This document shows, one piece after another, positions 12,720 through 22,749 of a stretch of DNA of 62,000 nucleotides. Positions within the stretch are counted from its first letter, which is position 1; the number at the start of each line of letters is the position of its first letter. The notes beneath the pieces are model-generated. The model was not told the origin of the DNA and made no database searches. It saw only the letters and a program-made list of their open reading frames with translations. The position numbers and the translations under genes are program-made. Where the stretch lies: contig CM022672.1 in assembly GCA_012295275.1 (NCBI GenBank), positions 15,796,125 to 15,858,124 on the forward strand, given 5' to 3'. The DNA comes from Chrysomallon squamiferum. Its lineage: Eukaryota > Mollusca > Gastropoda > Neomphalida > Peltospiridae.

Positions 12720-15303
12720 GTGTCTGTTCGTATGCTTGTACATATTGATTTTATATTATGTTTATAAAATAAAATCACAGTAAAAGGAAATAATTATCAG
12801 CAAAGATTGTTTTTCAGTTACAAATAAAACAACAAGAGATTCTGACTATTAGCACAGACACAACAAAACCAGTTTTTGAACAATAACGTGATAATATTGA
12901 TAAAAATTATTAACTATAAGCCTTTTGCACTTAACATCACAGCACATTTTATGGTTAAAATACACAGAACAACTGACTTACAAATTAAAAACTTATATTT
13001 TTTTGGTTTAAGCATTCTTGTATATAAGAATGTTAGTACAGAAGTTCCCTTACTGCTAACAGAAAAAGAATAACATGTTGGCAATAATAGGTTTCTTTCT
13101 CACATTTTGTTCATCATAAGCATGATGCATTATAATGTTGTATTAAAAAAAAGAGAGACTGTCATTAAACATAATGTGTTTTTCTTTCTTTTTTGCAGCT
13201 GAAGAAGATAACAAACAGAAACACAGTGAAAAAGATGCTGGACAGAGTTTCTTCAGGGGAAGACGATAAAAAAGAAAAAGAAGATAAAGAGAGTGACATG
13301 GACCAGAAACAGGTAGACGAGAACAAAGTACATCTGGTTGAACAAGAGGTTGTGAGTGTCAGCAGTGTGCTTGTGAACAGTGGTCATGTGACAGCCGATC
13401 CGGTCAGAGTTGAAGTGGACAGAACTTCAGGTCAGGATGTGCCTTGTGTCAAACAGCGAATGAAGCCAAGCATCATGTCGCCTCTGATTCAGCGACGAGG
13501 ACTTCAGAAAGTGGCGAAAACTCAGGAACAGCACTCAGCTTCGAGGACACTGCCGTCGGTTTACTATGCATCTCAGCTCCAACTGGCAGCTCCAGGTTTT
13601 CTAGAACATTCAGTGCTTGCCAGCCATACTAATTCAGGTATAGTGTCAGGAAACTCACTGTTCAGTGATCAGACTGTTGTTTCTGTTAGTAACAGCACCA
13701 ACAACAGCCACATCAACTCAGTTTTTCCTAACAGATCAAGGCCATCTGTGATACAGCCCAACCCTAAGGTCAAGGCTGCGCCATTTGTGGGAAGTCAGCT
13801 GTTTCAGAATCCTTCTGCTGAAACGGTTAGTCCCAATCTTAAACCAGCCCATTCGAACAGTTCAAAGCGGGCGTATCCATACCTGGACATCCCTCCTCCT
13901 CCTTCTCACCTGCAGCCATCACAGGCTTTTTCCAAACTGCAAACACCCACCAGCAAAACCGTATCAGTCTACACGAATAATGTTTTCCTTGCACCCGATT
14001 CCAAACGGTCTCGATATGATGAAACTGCCAACAACCTCCACCATCACAACAACAGCAACAACAACAGCAACATCAACAACAACAACAACAACAACAACAG
14101 TATTCAGGATGAACCGATAGACTTAAGTGTGAAAACTAACAGTATAAAATCTGAATCCAGAGGCAAGCTTGGTTACTCTGTATCTCCCCAGTCAGCTAGC
14201 ATTCCTTTCAATTTGTCTACCTCATCGTTCGAGTCCATGCCTTACACATTGGACCTGACCAATCACAGGGCAGCTACTGTCGACTTCTCCAGTCCCTCTA
14301 AAGACGTTGCGAAGAGTCGGTCAAGCTCTGTTACGCCGACGTCTCACTTCGATGCTGTGACCAGTCACACAAGTTCAAGGTCAGATGTAACAAAAGTGAA
14401 ATCTCAGGATCCCCCCAGTGCCTCCTCATGTTTGCCTACCCAGAGATCTGCCAGTGCAGCACCCCTCACCTACACAAAGGTATTAACAACAAAACACAAC
14501 AATAAAAATCACTATGATCATAATGGTAATAATACTAATAATAACAATAATAATAATGGTTGCAATAACAATGATACTGATAATATTCATCATAATTATT
14601 ACAATATTAATAATAATTGTAATTAAAAAATAAAGATAAGGATAATAATAGCTGTAGTAGCAATAGGAGTAGTAGTAGTAGTATTACCAGTAGTAGTAAT
14701 AGTAGTAGCAATATAGTAGTGATAGTAGTAATAGTAATAGTAGTAGTAGTAGTAGTAGTAGTAGTTGCAGCATCAGCAATGACAACAGTAATAGTAATAG
14801 TAATAGTGATAGTGGTAGCTGTAATAGTAGCATCACTAGGATTAGTAGCAGCAGCAGTAACAGCAGTAGTGATAACAATAGTACTTGTGTAACTGAAGAT
14901 TGCCTTTTACATCAGATACAATTCATTGATTTTTGTTGTTTCAAAGCTGAATTATTATGTCAGTATTTAATTTTCAAAATTTTTGTTTCAGACATCAAAA
15001 TCCTCAACATCCTCATCATCAACATCATCATCATCAACATATCAAGATCTCTCTACAAATGTCCATCCAGCTTTTCCATCGTCGGCTTTCATGCCACAGA
15101 ATGTTGTTGTCAATTCCCCACTGCAGATACAACAGTTTTACGCAGCACACTTTTCAAACGTTCACCCTTCTGCAACGTATGAAGAAATTGTGCGACAACA
15201 ACTCCACGCTCATCTGAATTCTGGAGCAGCAATCGCAACTGCGCCAATGCAGATTTATCCTCATTTGTATAAAGAGAGTCAGAAATCAGGTGCTTCGAAA
15301 TGA
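5966..15303 (+). CDS. ARID5B: ARID5-family AT-rich interaction domain protein (5' end missing)
   Basis: Sequence-specific DNA-binding transcription cofactor of the ARID5A/ARID5B family; vertebrate ARID5B works with the demethylase PHF2. Ten exons: 5966-6188, 7100-7339, 7902-8059, 8248-8392, 9144-9196, 9496-9593, 9965-10259, 11636-11719, 13199-14479 and 14992-15303. All junctions are GT-AG and stay in phase, giving 962 codons plus TGA. Visible features in order: the ARID5B-like stretch before the ARID (DEILALSEK, YCRYRSIMKR), an AT-hook-like KGRPRKKK, the ARID at about residues 220-315 of the visible part (LGFKQINLYLFYV, KKLGGYEE, TSAATCTRRHYER), a Lys/Glu-rich linker, SIMSPLIQRR, an Asn-rich tract, PIDLS (a CtBP-type PxDLS motif), and a conserved C-terminus. 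The start and N-terminal BAH-like part are not in view. It could equally be called ARID5A/B-like; invertebrates usually have one copy. Confidence 0.93.
7100..7339 (+). CDS. ARID5B: ARID5 exon b
   Basis: Acceptor TGTTTTCAG. Completes Gly and encodes ETEKTDDAVKVIVMSFAQYC onward, then CRYRSIMKRLEHVQDKW and YCRDTF-like VMFCRDTFFHPELEEFE. This is the conserved ARID5 block before the AT-hook. Donor G|GTGAGT. Confidence 0.93.
7902..8059 (+). CDS. ARID5B: ARID5 exon c (AT-hook-like)
   Basis: Encodes APNLKGRPRKKKSARKGS, which matches the APNLKGRPRKKK of vertebrate ARID5B and contains a GRP AT-hook-like core, then an acidic and Met/Ser-rich stretch. Ends in phase 0 at AGA|GTATGA. Confidence 0.93.
8117..8204. 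repeat. 23-bp minisatellite, four copies, in ARID5 intron
   Basis: Copies start at 8117, 8140, 8163 and 8186, an exact 23-bp period. The unit begins GAATCAAAGCTTAGATATCA and ends TGT; copies differ by only a few substitutions, and the last is partial. It fills nearly half of the 188-bp intron between exons c and d. Each unit holds ATCAAAG or CTCAAAG, which resembles a TCF/LEF core. Confidence 0.95.
8248..8392 (+). CDS. ARID5B: ARID5 exon d (start of ARID)
   Basis: Encodes TRRESCRNGIRWNRNTTREE then QHFLASLHKFMRNRQTPIDR and VPNLGFKQ, the first helices of the ARID. Ends with one base of the next Ile codon at A|GTGAGT. Confidence 0.96.
9144..9196 (+). CDS. ARID5B: ARID5 exon e (ARID core)
   Basis: A 53-nt exon encoding INLYLFYVNAKKLGGYEE, the most conserved ARID segment. 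Acceptor TTTCAG, donor GAA|GTAAGT. The frame also runs into the intron, but the family match stops at the donor. Confidence 0.96.
9496..9593 (+). CDS. ARID5B: ARID5 exon f (end of ARID)
   Basis: Encodes ITKKRLWKSLYDMMGGHASS then TSAATCTRRHYER, the recognition end of the ARID. Ends two bases into an Arg codon at AG|GTAACT. Confidence 0.96.
9965..10259 (+). CDS. ARID5B: ARID5 exon g (basic linker)
   Basis: Completes Arg, then LLLPFERHETGETHKPFP, which closes the ARID extension, followed by a Lys/Glu/Asp-rich segment with short K-Q-D/E repeats (QDVKAKQDIKQKLKDQDD). Ends in phase 0 before GTAAGT. Confidence 0.93.
10430..10860. repeat. Degenerate tandem repeat, period about 115-130 bp
   Basis: About four diverged copies, anchored by TGCAGATTTATTATNNTAG near 10467, 10595 and 10714, with a worn copy near 10826. 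Each has CATGCTTTATCATTGGCAAAG followed by TGATAAAAA, so it can form a short hairpin (TTTATCA / TGATAAA). It lies in the ARID5 intron between exons g and h. Confidence 0.8.
11636..11719 (+). CDS. ARID5B: ARID5 exon h
   Basis: An 84-nt phase-0 exon encoding KPLSDPCVEDKERKWNEIRK then KCALQRDK, charged and probably helical. Acceptor TACTTTGCAG, donor AAG|GTATTG. It has no domain name, but both splice sites and the phase fit, and skipping it would keep frame. Confidence 0.82.
12208..12260. repeat. (CA)n microsatellite
   Basis: CA repeat with CG and GA interruptions, in the ARID5 intron between exons h and i. Confidence 0.93.
12361..12560 (+). mobile_element. Degenerate tRNA-derived SINE-like fragment
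   Basis: Starts GGGCTGACTGTGGCTCACTG then ATTAGAGAG, which resembles a tRNA/SINE head with an A-box (TGGCTCAGTGGTTAGAG-type). The following about 170 bp has balanced composition unlike the surrounding AT-rich intron. No good B-box (GGTTCGAATCC) is seen, so it is either old or truncated. Confidence 0.5.
12680..12719. repeat. (ATT)n microsatellite
   Basis: About 13 uninterrupted ATT units in an ARID5 intron. Similar tracts occur at 17512-17546, 20920-20951, 33112-33151 and 36117-36155, and the reverse-strand form at 17728-17763 and 47279-47323. Confidence 0.93.
13199..14479 (+). CDS. ARID5B: ARID5 exon i (large low-complexity exon)
   Basis: Acceptor TTTTGCAG. Encodes 427 residues: a basic start (LKKITNRNTVKKM), an acidic stretch, then SIMSPLIQRRGLQKV, which parallels IMSPLAKKKLLSQV of ARID5B. 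Next come RPSVIQPN, HHHNNSNNNSN and a long Asn run at about 14040-14100, then DEPIDLSVKTN at 14108-14140, and Ser-rich sequence. Donor AAG|GTATTA in phase 0. If the intron is kept, the frame runs on to an Asn-rich end at 14624-14626. Confidence 0.92.
14640..14885. repeat. Degenerate AGT/TAG triplet repeat
   Basis: Long imperfect run of GTAGTA, AATAGT and CAGCAG triplets filling half of the intron between ARID5 exons i and j. Its reverse strand reads as a leucine-rich open frame that is only a shadow. Confidence 0.9.
14992..15303 (+). CDS. ARID5B: ARID5 exon j (C-terminus and stop)
   Basis: Acceptor TTTGTTTCAG. Begins with a Ser/Thr tract written by TCA/ACA triplets, then SSAFMPQNVVVNSPLQIQQF, AAHFSNVHPS and QQLHAHLNSGAAIATAPMQI, ending GASK and TGA at 15301-15303. 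The chosen frame is the continuation of the spliced frame; another frame is open but His-rich noise. Confidence 0.92.
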   Translation, partial: TSKSSTSSSSTSSSSTYQDLSTNVHPAFPSSAFMPQNVVVNSPLQIQQFYAAHFSNVHPSATYEEIVRQQLHAHLNSGAAIATAPMQIYPHLYKESQKSGASK

Positions 15304-15821
15304 AACTAGTTAAAAAGTTTCCACATTTATTAACAAATGATACAAATATTATTGGGATTAAAAGGTAAAAATTTGAAAGCTTTGACTAAAATTCCAGCCC
15401 TTCTGTTTTTGTTTTCTTTCTGAAAGTAATTCAGAAGTAAGGTCTTTGCTGGATTTTTGTCTCACATGGTGATGAAACTTGAAACTTTTGCGTTGAAATT
15501 GATGTCAGCTTACAGTAAGACTGAAAGAAATGGTGTGATTATATTAACAAATTTTGTGATGCTAGGGTTTTTTGATAGGGCAAGGCTTGTAATTATGATC
15601 AGCAAGTTTACTTAAAAAATAAAGTGTTGACCTCAAGCTGGGATGTTACAGTCACCACAGAGGTCTTGTGGTATAAACATACCAGTGATATTAATTATGA
15701 ATTAGTGAACACTTACTTTTTTCCCTGTTTTATTAATAATTTTTTTCTTTTTTATTATTATAATTTGTATTTATTATTATATTTTTTTTATTATTTTTTG
15801 TTTTTATTATTATTATTATTA

Positions 15822-15828
<7 letters not shown>

Positions 15829-15866
<38 letters not shown>
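15829..15866. repeat. Poly-T tract
   Basis: 38 T in a row. Other long homopolymers: T at 6267-6299 and 34133-34166, A at 24041-24067, 25063-25088, 43480-43500 and 49899-49932. They are spread over introns and spacers. Confidence 0.95.
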
Positions 15867-15867
<1 letters not shown>

Positions 15868-17509
15868 AGGCACTGGTAGGCATTTTAAAGTACAAGTTAT
15901 GATTGGGTGTATATCATATCCCCGTTCTATTCTTCGATCCTCATCCAATTAATTAGCTGTGTGAATTTAAAATTTGTACAAAAATTGTGGTTGATAATTT
16001 AAAGTGAATGTATATTTATTTCAGTGCATTTAAAGTGTCCATTTCTATATGATCATTTTTGTTTATGTTATTTTGATACCTGCAGTTTCACAAATGATAT
16101 TTTATTTGAAAGATTTACAAATTTTCTTTTTGAAATAATTAGATAATTATTTTTTTCACCTAAAATTTATTTTGATTAGACATATTTCAAGAAAAGCCTT
16201 ATAGAAATTAAACTAAGTAAAATATAAAATAATGCAAGTTTATTAAATGTATTACTAAACAGTGGCAGCTAACATGGATGTGTTGGAGAATACTGTTTAA
16301 ATTTACTTTTAAAATTTTATCAAATACTGTAATTATTAGCATTTCTTGATTTGATTTATCATTTATTTTTTAATGAAGTGGATACTAAAAGTATAAAAAT
16401 GATCTGAAAATAGCATTTTGGAAATTATTTTGTTAACTCGTTCATTTTCTTTTTAATTTTCTTTTTATTTACTTTTTGGCATAATATTCCTTGGTTTAAA
16501 AAATATTTGTCATAATTACATTTCATTTAAAATAATAATAAAGAGAGAAACAAAAATAAAATGTATGGCAGTGTATTTAATTTTTTTAAATATTAATAGA
16601 TAAATAAAATTCAATAAAAACTGCTCAAAAAGTTATTAAAATTTTGTTTCCAAAGGCATTAAATAAAATTTAATGAAATAAAATAAGCAAGTATGTTTGT
16701 TAATGGGAAAGTGCTATAAATGAATTATTTATAAATGTTTAGCAATCTCCGTTTTTAATTTTTACAAATTTAAAAACAAATTAAAAATTAAGAGTGGTTT
16801 CAAATGTCCTTTTAATTAATCTTGTTTATCTTTAAGTTAGTTTATTCTTATTTTGAACTGTTTTGTTTTTTGTTTGTTTTGCAGGGTTTTTTTTGTTAGA
16901 ATTACATCACACACATTTAGTAAATGGACATTTTTCTTTTTATAACAAAACTTTATGATTTAGAAATTAACATTTCATATGCAATTTCATTCAGAAATTA
17001 GTTTTATTTGAAAGAATAAAAGAGATTTGTTTCATGAGATGAATTAAAATTACACATTACAAAATTAGTTATTCTAGTCACAGCCATCATAGAAAAATTT
17101 GGCATCACAGTTTTCCTCTTCAGTAAATATTTGTTTAGAGTGTTTTTCCATTACAAGACTGATACCTTGTATGTGTATATTTTTTCTATAAATAGCAGTG
17201 TTCCCAGTTACGTTTAATTTATACATTTTGTAATATTTGGCTGTGTAGATTTATGATAAATATTGTTGTTGTCTTGCCCTATTGAATCATTTAAATATAG
17301 AGTTGAAATGTTGAGTGCCTTAACTAATCACAAACTACATCACTAATTTTTTTTTTTTTTTATATGTAGATTAGTGAAATAAGTAACATGAATATTGTAA
17401 TGTTTATTGTTTTTGCAAAATCTCACAGTCAAATTTCCGTATATTTTACATTGTTTATATTTCAGGAAATTAGGCATAATATATTTTCTTCTTTTTTTAA
17501 ATGTGGGTA

Positions 17510-17546
<37 letters not shown>

Positions 17547-17720
17547 TATTTATTTTTTATTTTTTTGTATGATATCCATACAAAGCATCAGCATATTGAA
17601 ATAATAACCTTACATTCATTTTGATTTTATTATTCTCAATATTTTTATCACTATCTATGTTTGTGAAGTGTATTTAAACAAAATTAATAATTGTAAAAAT
17701 CTGTTATCAGAAAAGATAGA

Positions 17721-17764
<44 letters not shown>

Positions 17765-17879
17765 GCATTTTGCAAAAACCTATTATACTGTAATTGTTGA
17801 AGTGCCACACAATAAGGTTATTAATTATAGCAAAACATAATAATTTAATTGTTGAATTCAATAATAAACAGTAGTATTA

Positions 17880-18320
17880 TTTAATATACAGTAACATATT
17901 GAATACCTTAGCACCTGGTAATACTGTTCTTAAATATTTAACATAATGTAATTAATGTATACACAATGACACATTATTCGTATTGTTGAATATAATACCT
18001 GGTAATATATTCAACATAAAGTAATTGTTGTATATATATATTTATTTACAATAATATCAGAAATTATAATTGCTAATCTGTGCTAACATTTTATAGTAAT
18101 TTAAATATTCACACAAAACTAACATTTGAAAATTTAATAATACATAATATTTTAGTTGCTAATTATACCATAACTCTGAAATGTAAAAGCTCAACAATAT
18201 TAAAAATGTAAATTATAAATATAACTCAAAAAAGGTAATTGCTAAATATACCATAATTGTTGAAAAAAAAATGCAACATACCATTTTGAGTACCTGTAAC
18301 CCTGGTAATGAATCTATAGA
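17880..18320. repeat. Degenerate repeat field (CCTGGTAATA / TTCAACATAA)
   Basis: Recurring words CACCTGGTAATA, TACCTGGTAATA and CCCTGGTAATGAA alternate with AACATAATGTAATT and AACATAAAGTAATTGTTG. This suggests an old tandem array with loose spacing inside the probable ARID5 3' UTR. Confidence 0.55.
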
Positions 18321-19567
18321 TGATGTTTAGAATTAGAATTTGCCATATTTCAACATAAAATATTTTTATATATTAAATAGTATTCATTACAGTACAATTG
18401 GCTGCATCATTACATTTTCTGTCAGTTATCTGAATTATTGACAGAAATTCAGTATTACGCTTATTTATATATTTGATGATTTATAAACCGGATTTCTTAA
18501 TTGATGGGGGGGGTTTGAGGGGGGATTACTGTACTTAAGGCTATAATTATTAACGATACATTTTGGTGGTAAATTTTCAGAGTTTTTGTTAGAAAAATAC
18601 CTGTTTTTCAGTTCAGTATCATAATTTATGATTTCAAAGTGTGTGTATATTACACATGTCAAAATTTCTATATTTTAAATTCAGTGTCTTTATTTATTTG
18701 TTTTTCAATGTTAGTACTAAGAGATGTCATAATGTTTTTATTTTTTATTATCATTTGTTTTCTCAGTTGCAGTTACTTTTGAAATGTTAGAAGGTTTAAA
18801 AATGCATACATTTGTAATTAACCATCAGAATCACACAAAAATTTTGTTTTTTAATTGTAAATGTCAGTTTAAGCAATACATTAATTATTTAGAGTTTCAA
18901 AACATTTAAGATTAATTTTCTATTTTAAGCAATAAGTCATTGCACTTTTCAGTTTAAAATACTTTCGATTCACTGTTAATTTGGATTATAATTTCTTAAG
19001 TCTATAATTTGTTGTTGTTTTTTGTGGGGTTTTTAAATCCATAATGAAGATTTAGTCACATGGCATAGAAATATATATATCTTTTTTTTTATTGAAAATA
19101 ATATTTATTTTTTTTTAAATTATTCTAATAATTGTTAGCTTCACTGATAACAGTTTGAAAGGATTATATTAAAAAGCATTTTGTTTGATTCCAGTATTAA
19201 TTTTACATATTGTTGACAGAATTCAGTTAACTTGGCAGAAAAATAGCTCACAGCATTTTCAAGATTAATTCAACATTAAAATGATAATAAAAATACATTA
19301 ATGAAAACATTTGTGACTAAGAAATAAAATATGAAATTAGATTTTTTTTTTTTTTTTTACATTCAAGAGTAAAACACTGGAAAATATTGCTGAAAAAGAT
19401 AAATTAAAAATAACAATAATAATTTGTACAATGTTAACTCATAAATGATATTGAAAGTAAATTGTTTACATATTCTTAACGGTACAATTAATGAAATTTA
19501 ACTCTTGGGCACTAGTATATATGCTTCTTTTTTGTAGCATAAATTTATATATATTTATGTGTGAGTA

Positions 19568-19615
<48 letters not shown>
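19568..19615. repeat. (AC)n microsatellite
   Basis: 24 uninterrupted AC units within the probable ARID5 3' UTR. Confidence 0.95.
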
Positions 19616-19617
<2 letters not shown>

Positions 19618-19734
19618 AATTTAGTAAACATTTATCCAAATCATTTTTGTAACCATATTTACAACTTTTTACACGTTATTCAAAAGACATGAATCATATT
19701 TTTTTTCTTTCTTTCAGGTTTCTTCTTTTAAGTT

Positions 19735-20300
19735 CATGTTACTAAAACATGGTTGTCCCATTGTGTTAACTTGTACTCAGGTCACTGTGAATTGTTTATT
19801 GTCAGTGTAACTTTGTTATCAGATCCTGTAATAGAGTATCCTGTTACTATTTTATATATCCTTGTTGTACCTCTTTATCCTGTTACTGTAGCAAGTATCC
19901 TGCTGCAGTAATAATTTATGTTACTTGTAAACTTATAATTTATGTTACAGTAATGTGTATCCTGGTACAGTAGTCTCTGTGCATTGTTACTCTAATGTGT
20001 ATTTCCTCTTACTGTAACAAATGTTTTGTTTCTCTGTGTTTCCTCAGTTTTCTTTTACTTAATATATCATGTAGCATTAATTTTGTACCCTGTAACTGTA
20101 ACCCTGTGCATCATGTTACACTTTTTGTCATATTTCAGTTACTCGGTTTGTGTCGCATGTTATGGTAACCATTGATATCATATTACTGTAACTTTTGTAT
20201 TGTTACTCCTACTTTGTATATCATAATGTTACAGTTTTATACTTCTTTATATGGTATTTGTTATCATGTTACGATAACTTTAGATATCATACAACTTTGA
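19735..20300. repeat. Degenerate minisatellite with CCTGTTACTGTAAC core
   Basis: Many variants of TATCCTGTTACTGTAACA recur every 25-40 bp (for example ATCCTGTTACTATTTTAT, ATCCTGTTACTGTAGCAAG, CTCTTACTGTAACAAA, CCCTGTAACTGTAACCCTG). Composition is clearly different from the flanks. Noncoding. Confidence 0.75.
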
Positions 20301-20760
20301 CTTTGTAAATTCTGTTAACTAATAACATAAAATTATATCATAATGTTTGTAGTAATACTTTCATGTTTTTTTAAAAAAGGTTTATTAATAATTTTTTTTT
20401 TTTTTTTTAATTTTTTTATACTTTAAGGTTGGATATCTTTGTACCTGAATTTACTAAAATATGGTTTACTTTGTATTGTATTTATAATTTTGTATATCGA
20501 GCCTTTACGATCATCTTCTGTCATACAAAAATAAATTATAGTTTAGTATGCAGCATTGTATTCTATGTTACATGTATTATTTTGCATAGAATGTGTTATG
20601 AACTCTGTGTATATACATAAAAAACAAATTTATATAAATATATACTTAACTTCTACAGACTGATTATGTTGTGCAATACTAACTAGATACATTTATTGTA
20701 GGCACAATAAAAATAAAAAACTGTAAACAGATTTTTTTCTTCTGTTAATAAATATGATAT

Positions 20761-20917
20761 ACTAATCCGAGTTTTATATTTTGTTATTAAACAAAATCAT
20801 GTAAATTTCATATGGGTGCGAGTTTTGTGTTGTGTGTGCCTGTGGAAGAAGCTATCAAAATTTATAATGTGTTTTACCATATTTATATTTTTATTATATA
20901 TTTATTTTATTTTATCA

Positions 20918-20953
<36 letters not shown>

Positions 20954-21169
20954 ACAATGTTTTATTCCTGTTAAACTCGTGCATCTGGCCTCATTCCACT
21001 CCACTAACAGGTTACAAATAGACATTTATCTTATATGTATGACATGCTTAGTTATGCTATCGTTCCCACTTGTTTATTTTCCTTCCTTCTAACTATTATT
21101 ATTATTATTATATCTATTATCTTATTATTTATTTATTTTTGTTAATAATATTTTATTTCGCACACTTCC
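20761..21169. other. Spacer with ATT repeat
   Basis: AT-rich DNA with an ATT microsatellite at 20920-20951. I see nothing else in it. Confidence 0.7.
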
Positions 21170-22080
21170 GGATAATTTCGAATTCGTTTAGCGAAAACAG
21201 TCGAAGTTTTCCGATTATTCTATTAAAAACGGCTGGTTGACACCTAATTCGGTGAAGAGCTTAGTTCGGTGCACGTAGGTCTTAGTTTGACTGGCTAGGT
21301 CTGAAATCGGGCGGTTTGTCCAACCGATATATAAACAAGTCGTTCGTATGAAGTAATTATATATATAACCTTGAATGAAAACCGTACGCTGATGTCAGTT
21401 GGTATTTCTTTAGTTGGTTTAGCAGTTATCACGTTTCATCTACATAACTGATATTATCAGTCTCAATCCAAACATCTTAAAATGTAATTGTTAATTGTTG
21501 TTAGTAATGACAAAAACGTTATGTAGACAGAAAGCTATTAAATCTTTTCACAAATTTCCTTCCTTTTACAATTTTGTGTTCGCGCCTGCTGATTGTTATT
21601 TTATATAATATATAAATTTATCAGTTAATCTTCGTGTAAAAGTCTTGCAAACAAGCCACGTAAGATATATAAATGAGTGCAGACTATTTCATCACTTTTT
21701 ATTAGCCCTTTTGTTTAATAGAATTCACGTGACGGTTACTGTTGTTTACTTCCTTTCAGAAATCGGTGAGTGAAACGAGATATTGATTTACCACACAGCC
21801 TTTTCTGATTGGTCGATAACAAACACAGCATAACTTGACTCGGTTTTCAGCCAATCGCTGACGGCTTTGTAGTATTCCGTTTATACACTCCGTTCATTCA
21901 CGTCTTAAAATAAAGCGTACACTTAACGATTTGAATTTCCTTGAACTAGGCTGTTGAAAGTTAAAACATAAATGTGCACATACACGTTTGTTACCAAACC
22001 AGCTGCATCCCTTTTGAGGAATATAACCTTTAAAAATTGTTTTGAGACAAAAGTCCGTACGTGTATTTGAAAACATCTCT
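21170..22080. promoter_or_regulatory. Unassigned promoter-like block
   Basis: About 900 bp with markedly more C, G and CpG than either flank and no simple repeats. It carries TATATAAA at 21328-21335, a CACGTG E-box (CACGTGAC) near 21726, an inverted CCAAT box (GATTGGTCG) near 21807 and a direct one (AGCCAATCGC) near 21849. A strong splice-donor word G|GTGAGT lies at 21765-21766. It falls between the 3' ends of two convergent genes, where neither needs a promoter. No coding exon is recognisable, so a noncoding transcript, an enhancer or a promoter of an unseen gene are all possible. Confidence 0.45.
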
Positions 22081-22494
22081 ATTCTAATAATTATATTACT
22101 GAAAGATAAAACGGCAACAAGGAAATAATAATTCGTAATTTTTCAAAAGATCATTAAAATTAGGTGGTTTCAACATTTTGAAAAGAAAAGATATTAATAA
22201 TTTATTTTGTTTGTTAGTGTTATTATTACTGGTTTGTATTATTTTCATTATTATTCTTTTATTTTTTATTTATTATTATTATTTTGTTGTTGTTAACAGC
22301 AGTGAAGGAAGATACCCAATATAATTATTTCTTGTATTCATTGAAAAGCAAAAAAATACAGCACTGTAAAAACTAAAACGGAGACATTTTCAAAATCAAG
22401 TACATAAATTACACAATGAAATGTGTTTCGTAATACAGAAAACACCATGTATCAAACAATTAGACCATCTCATCCAGAATTTATAATTTTGATA

Positions 22495-22580
22495 TTATTA
22501 CTGGGCTATTTCCAGTTCCAACCAGTCTCCTTGACTGATGAACCTGTTATGTGCATTTCTGCACAAATGATAAAAATATG
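22495..22580 (+). mobile_element. Fragment resembling a molluscan SINE-like repeat
   Basis: CTGGGCTATTTCCAGTTCCA then ACCAGT, followed by TTATGTGCATTTCTGCACAA and ATGATAAAAAT. This recalls a dispersed repeat I remember from gastropod and bivalve transcripts (CTGGGCTATTTCTCGTTCCA..., later GTGCATATAAAAGAT). The match is from memory and partial. The following 160 bp also has balanced composition and may belong to it. Confidence 0.4.
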
Positions 22581-22749
22581 TTGTGTTGTCAAATGATTTT
22601 AGTGACCATGTCTGTATGACTTGTCTGTTGAGGTTTTGCCCCCTTTTAATTATGTTTTAGGTCTCTATGACAACCACTTGAATGGCTGCTCTGGACAGGT
22701 TTGACTGTATGTGAAAATGGGAGGATTACTAAAAATGGGTTAACGGTTA

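Larger units (their letters stand above)
15304..20760 (+). other. ARID5B: Probable long 3' UTR of ARID5
   Basis: No coding exon is visible. The first AATAAA after the stop is at about 15617 and several more follow; a late cluster (ACAATAAAAATAAA) lies near 20703. A Pumilio-type TGTATATA is at 20608-20615. The stretch includes poly-T at 15829-15866, ATT and CA microsatellites and two degenerate minisatellite fields. Where transcription ends is inference. Confidence 0.5.

Noticed and set aside
21894-22076. 60-codon minus-strand frame within the promoter-like block
   Set aside because: No family resemblance, no splice context; treated as chance.
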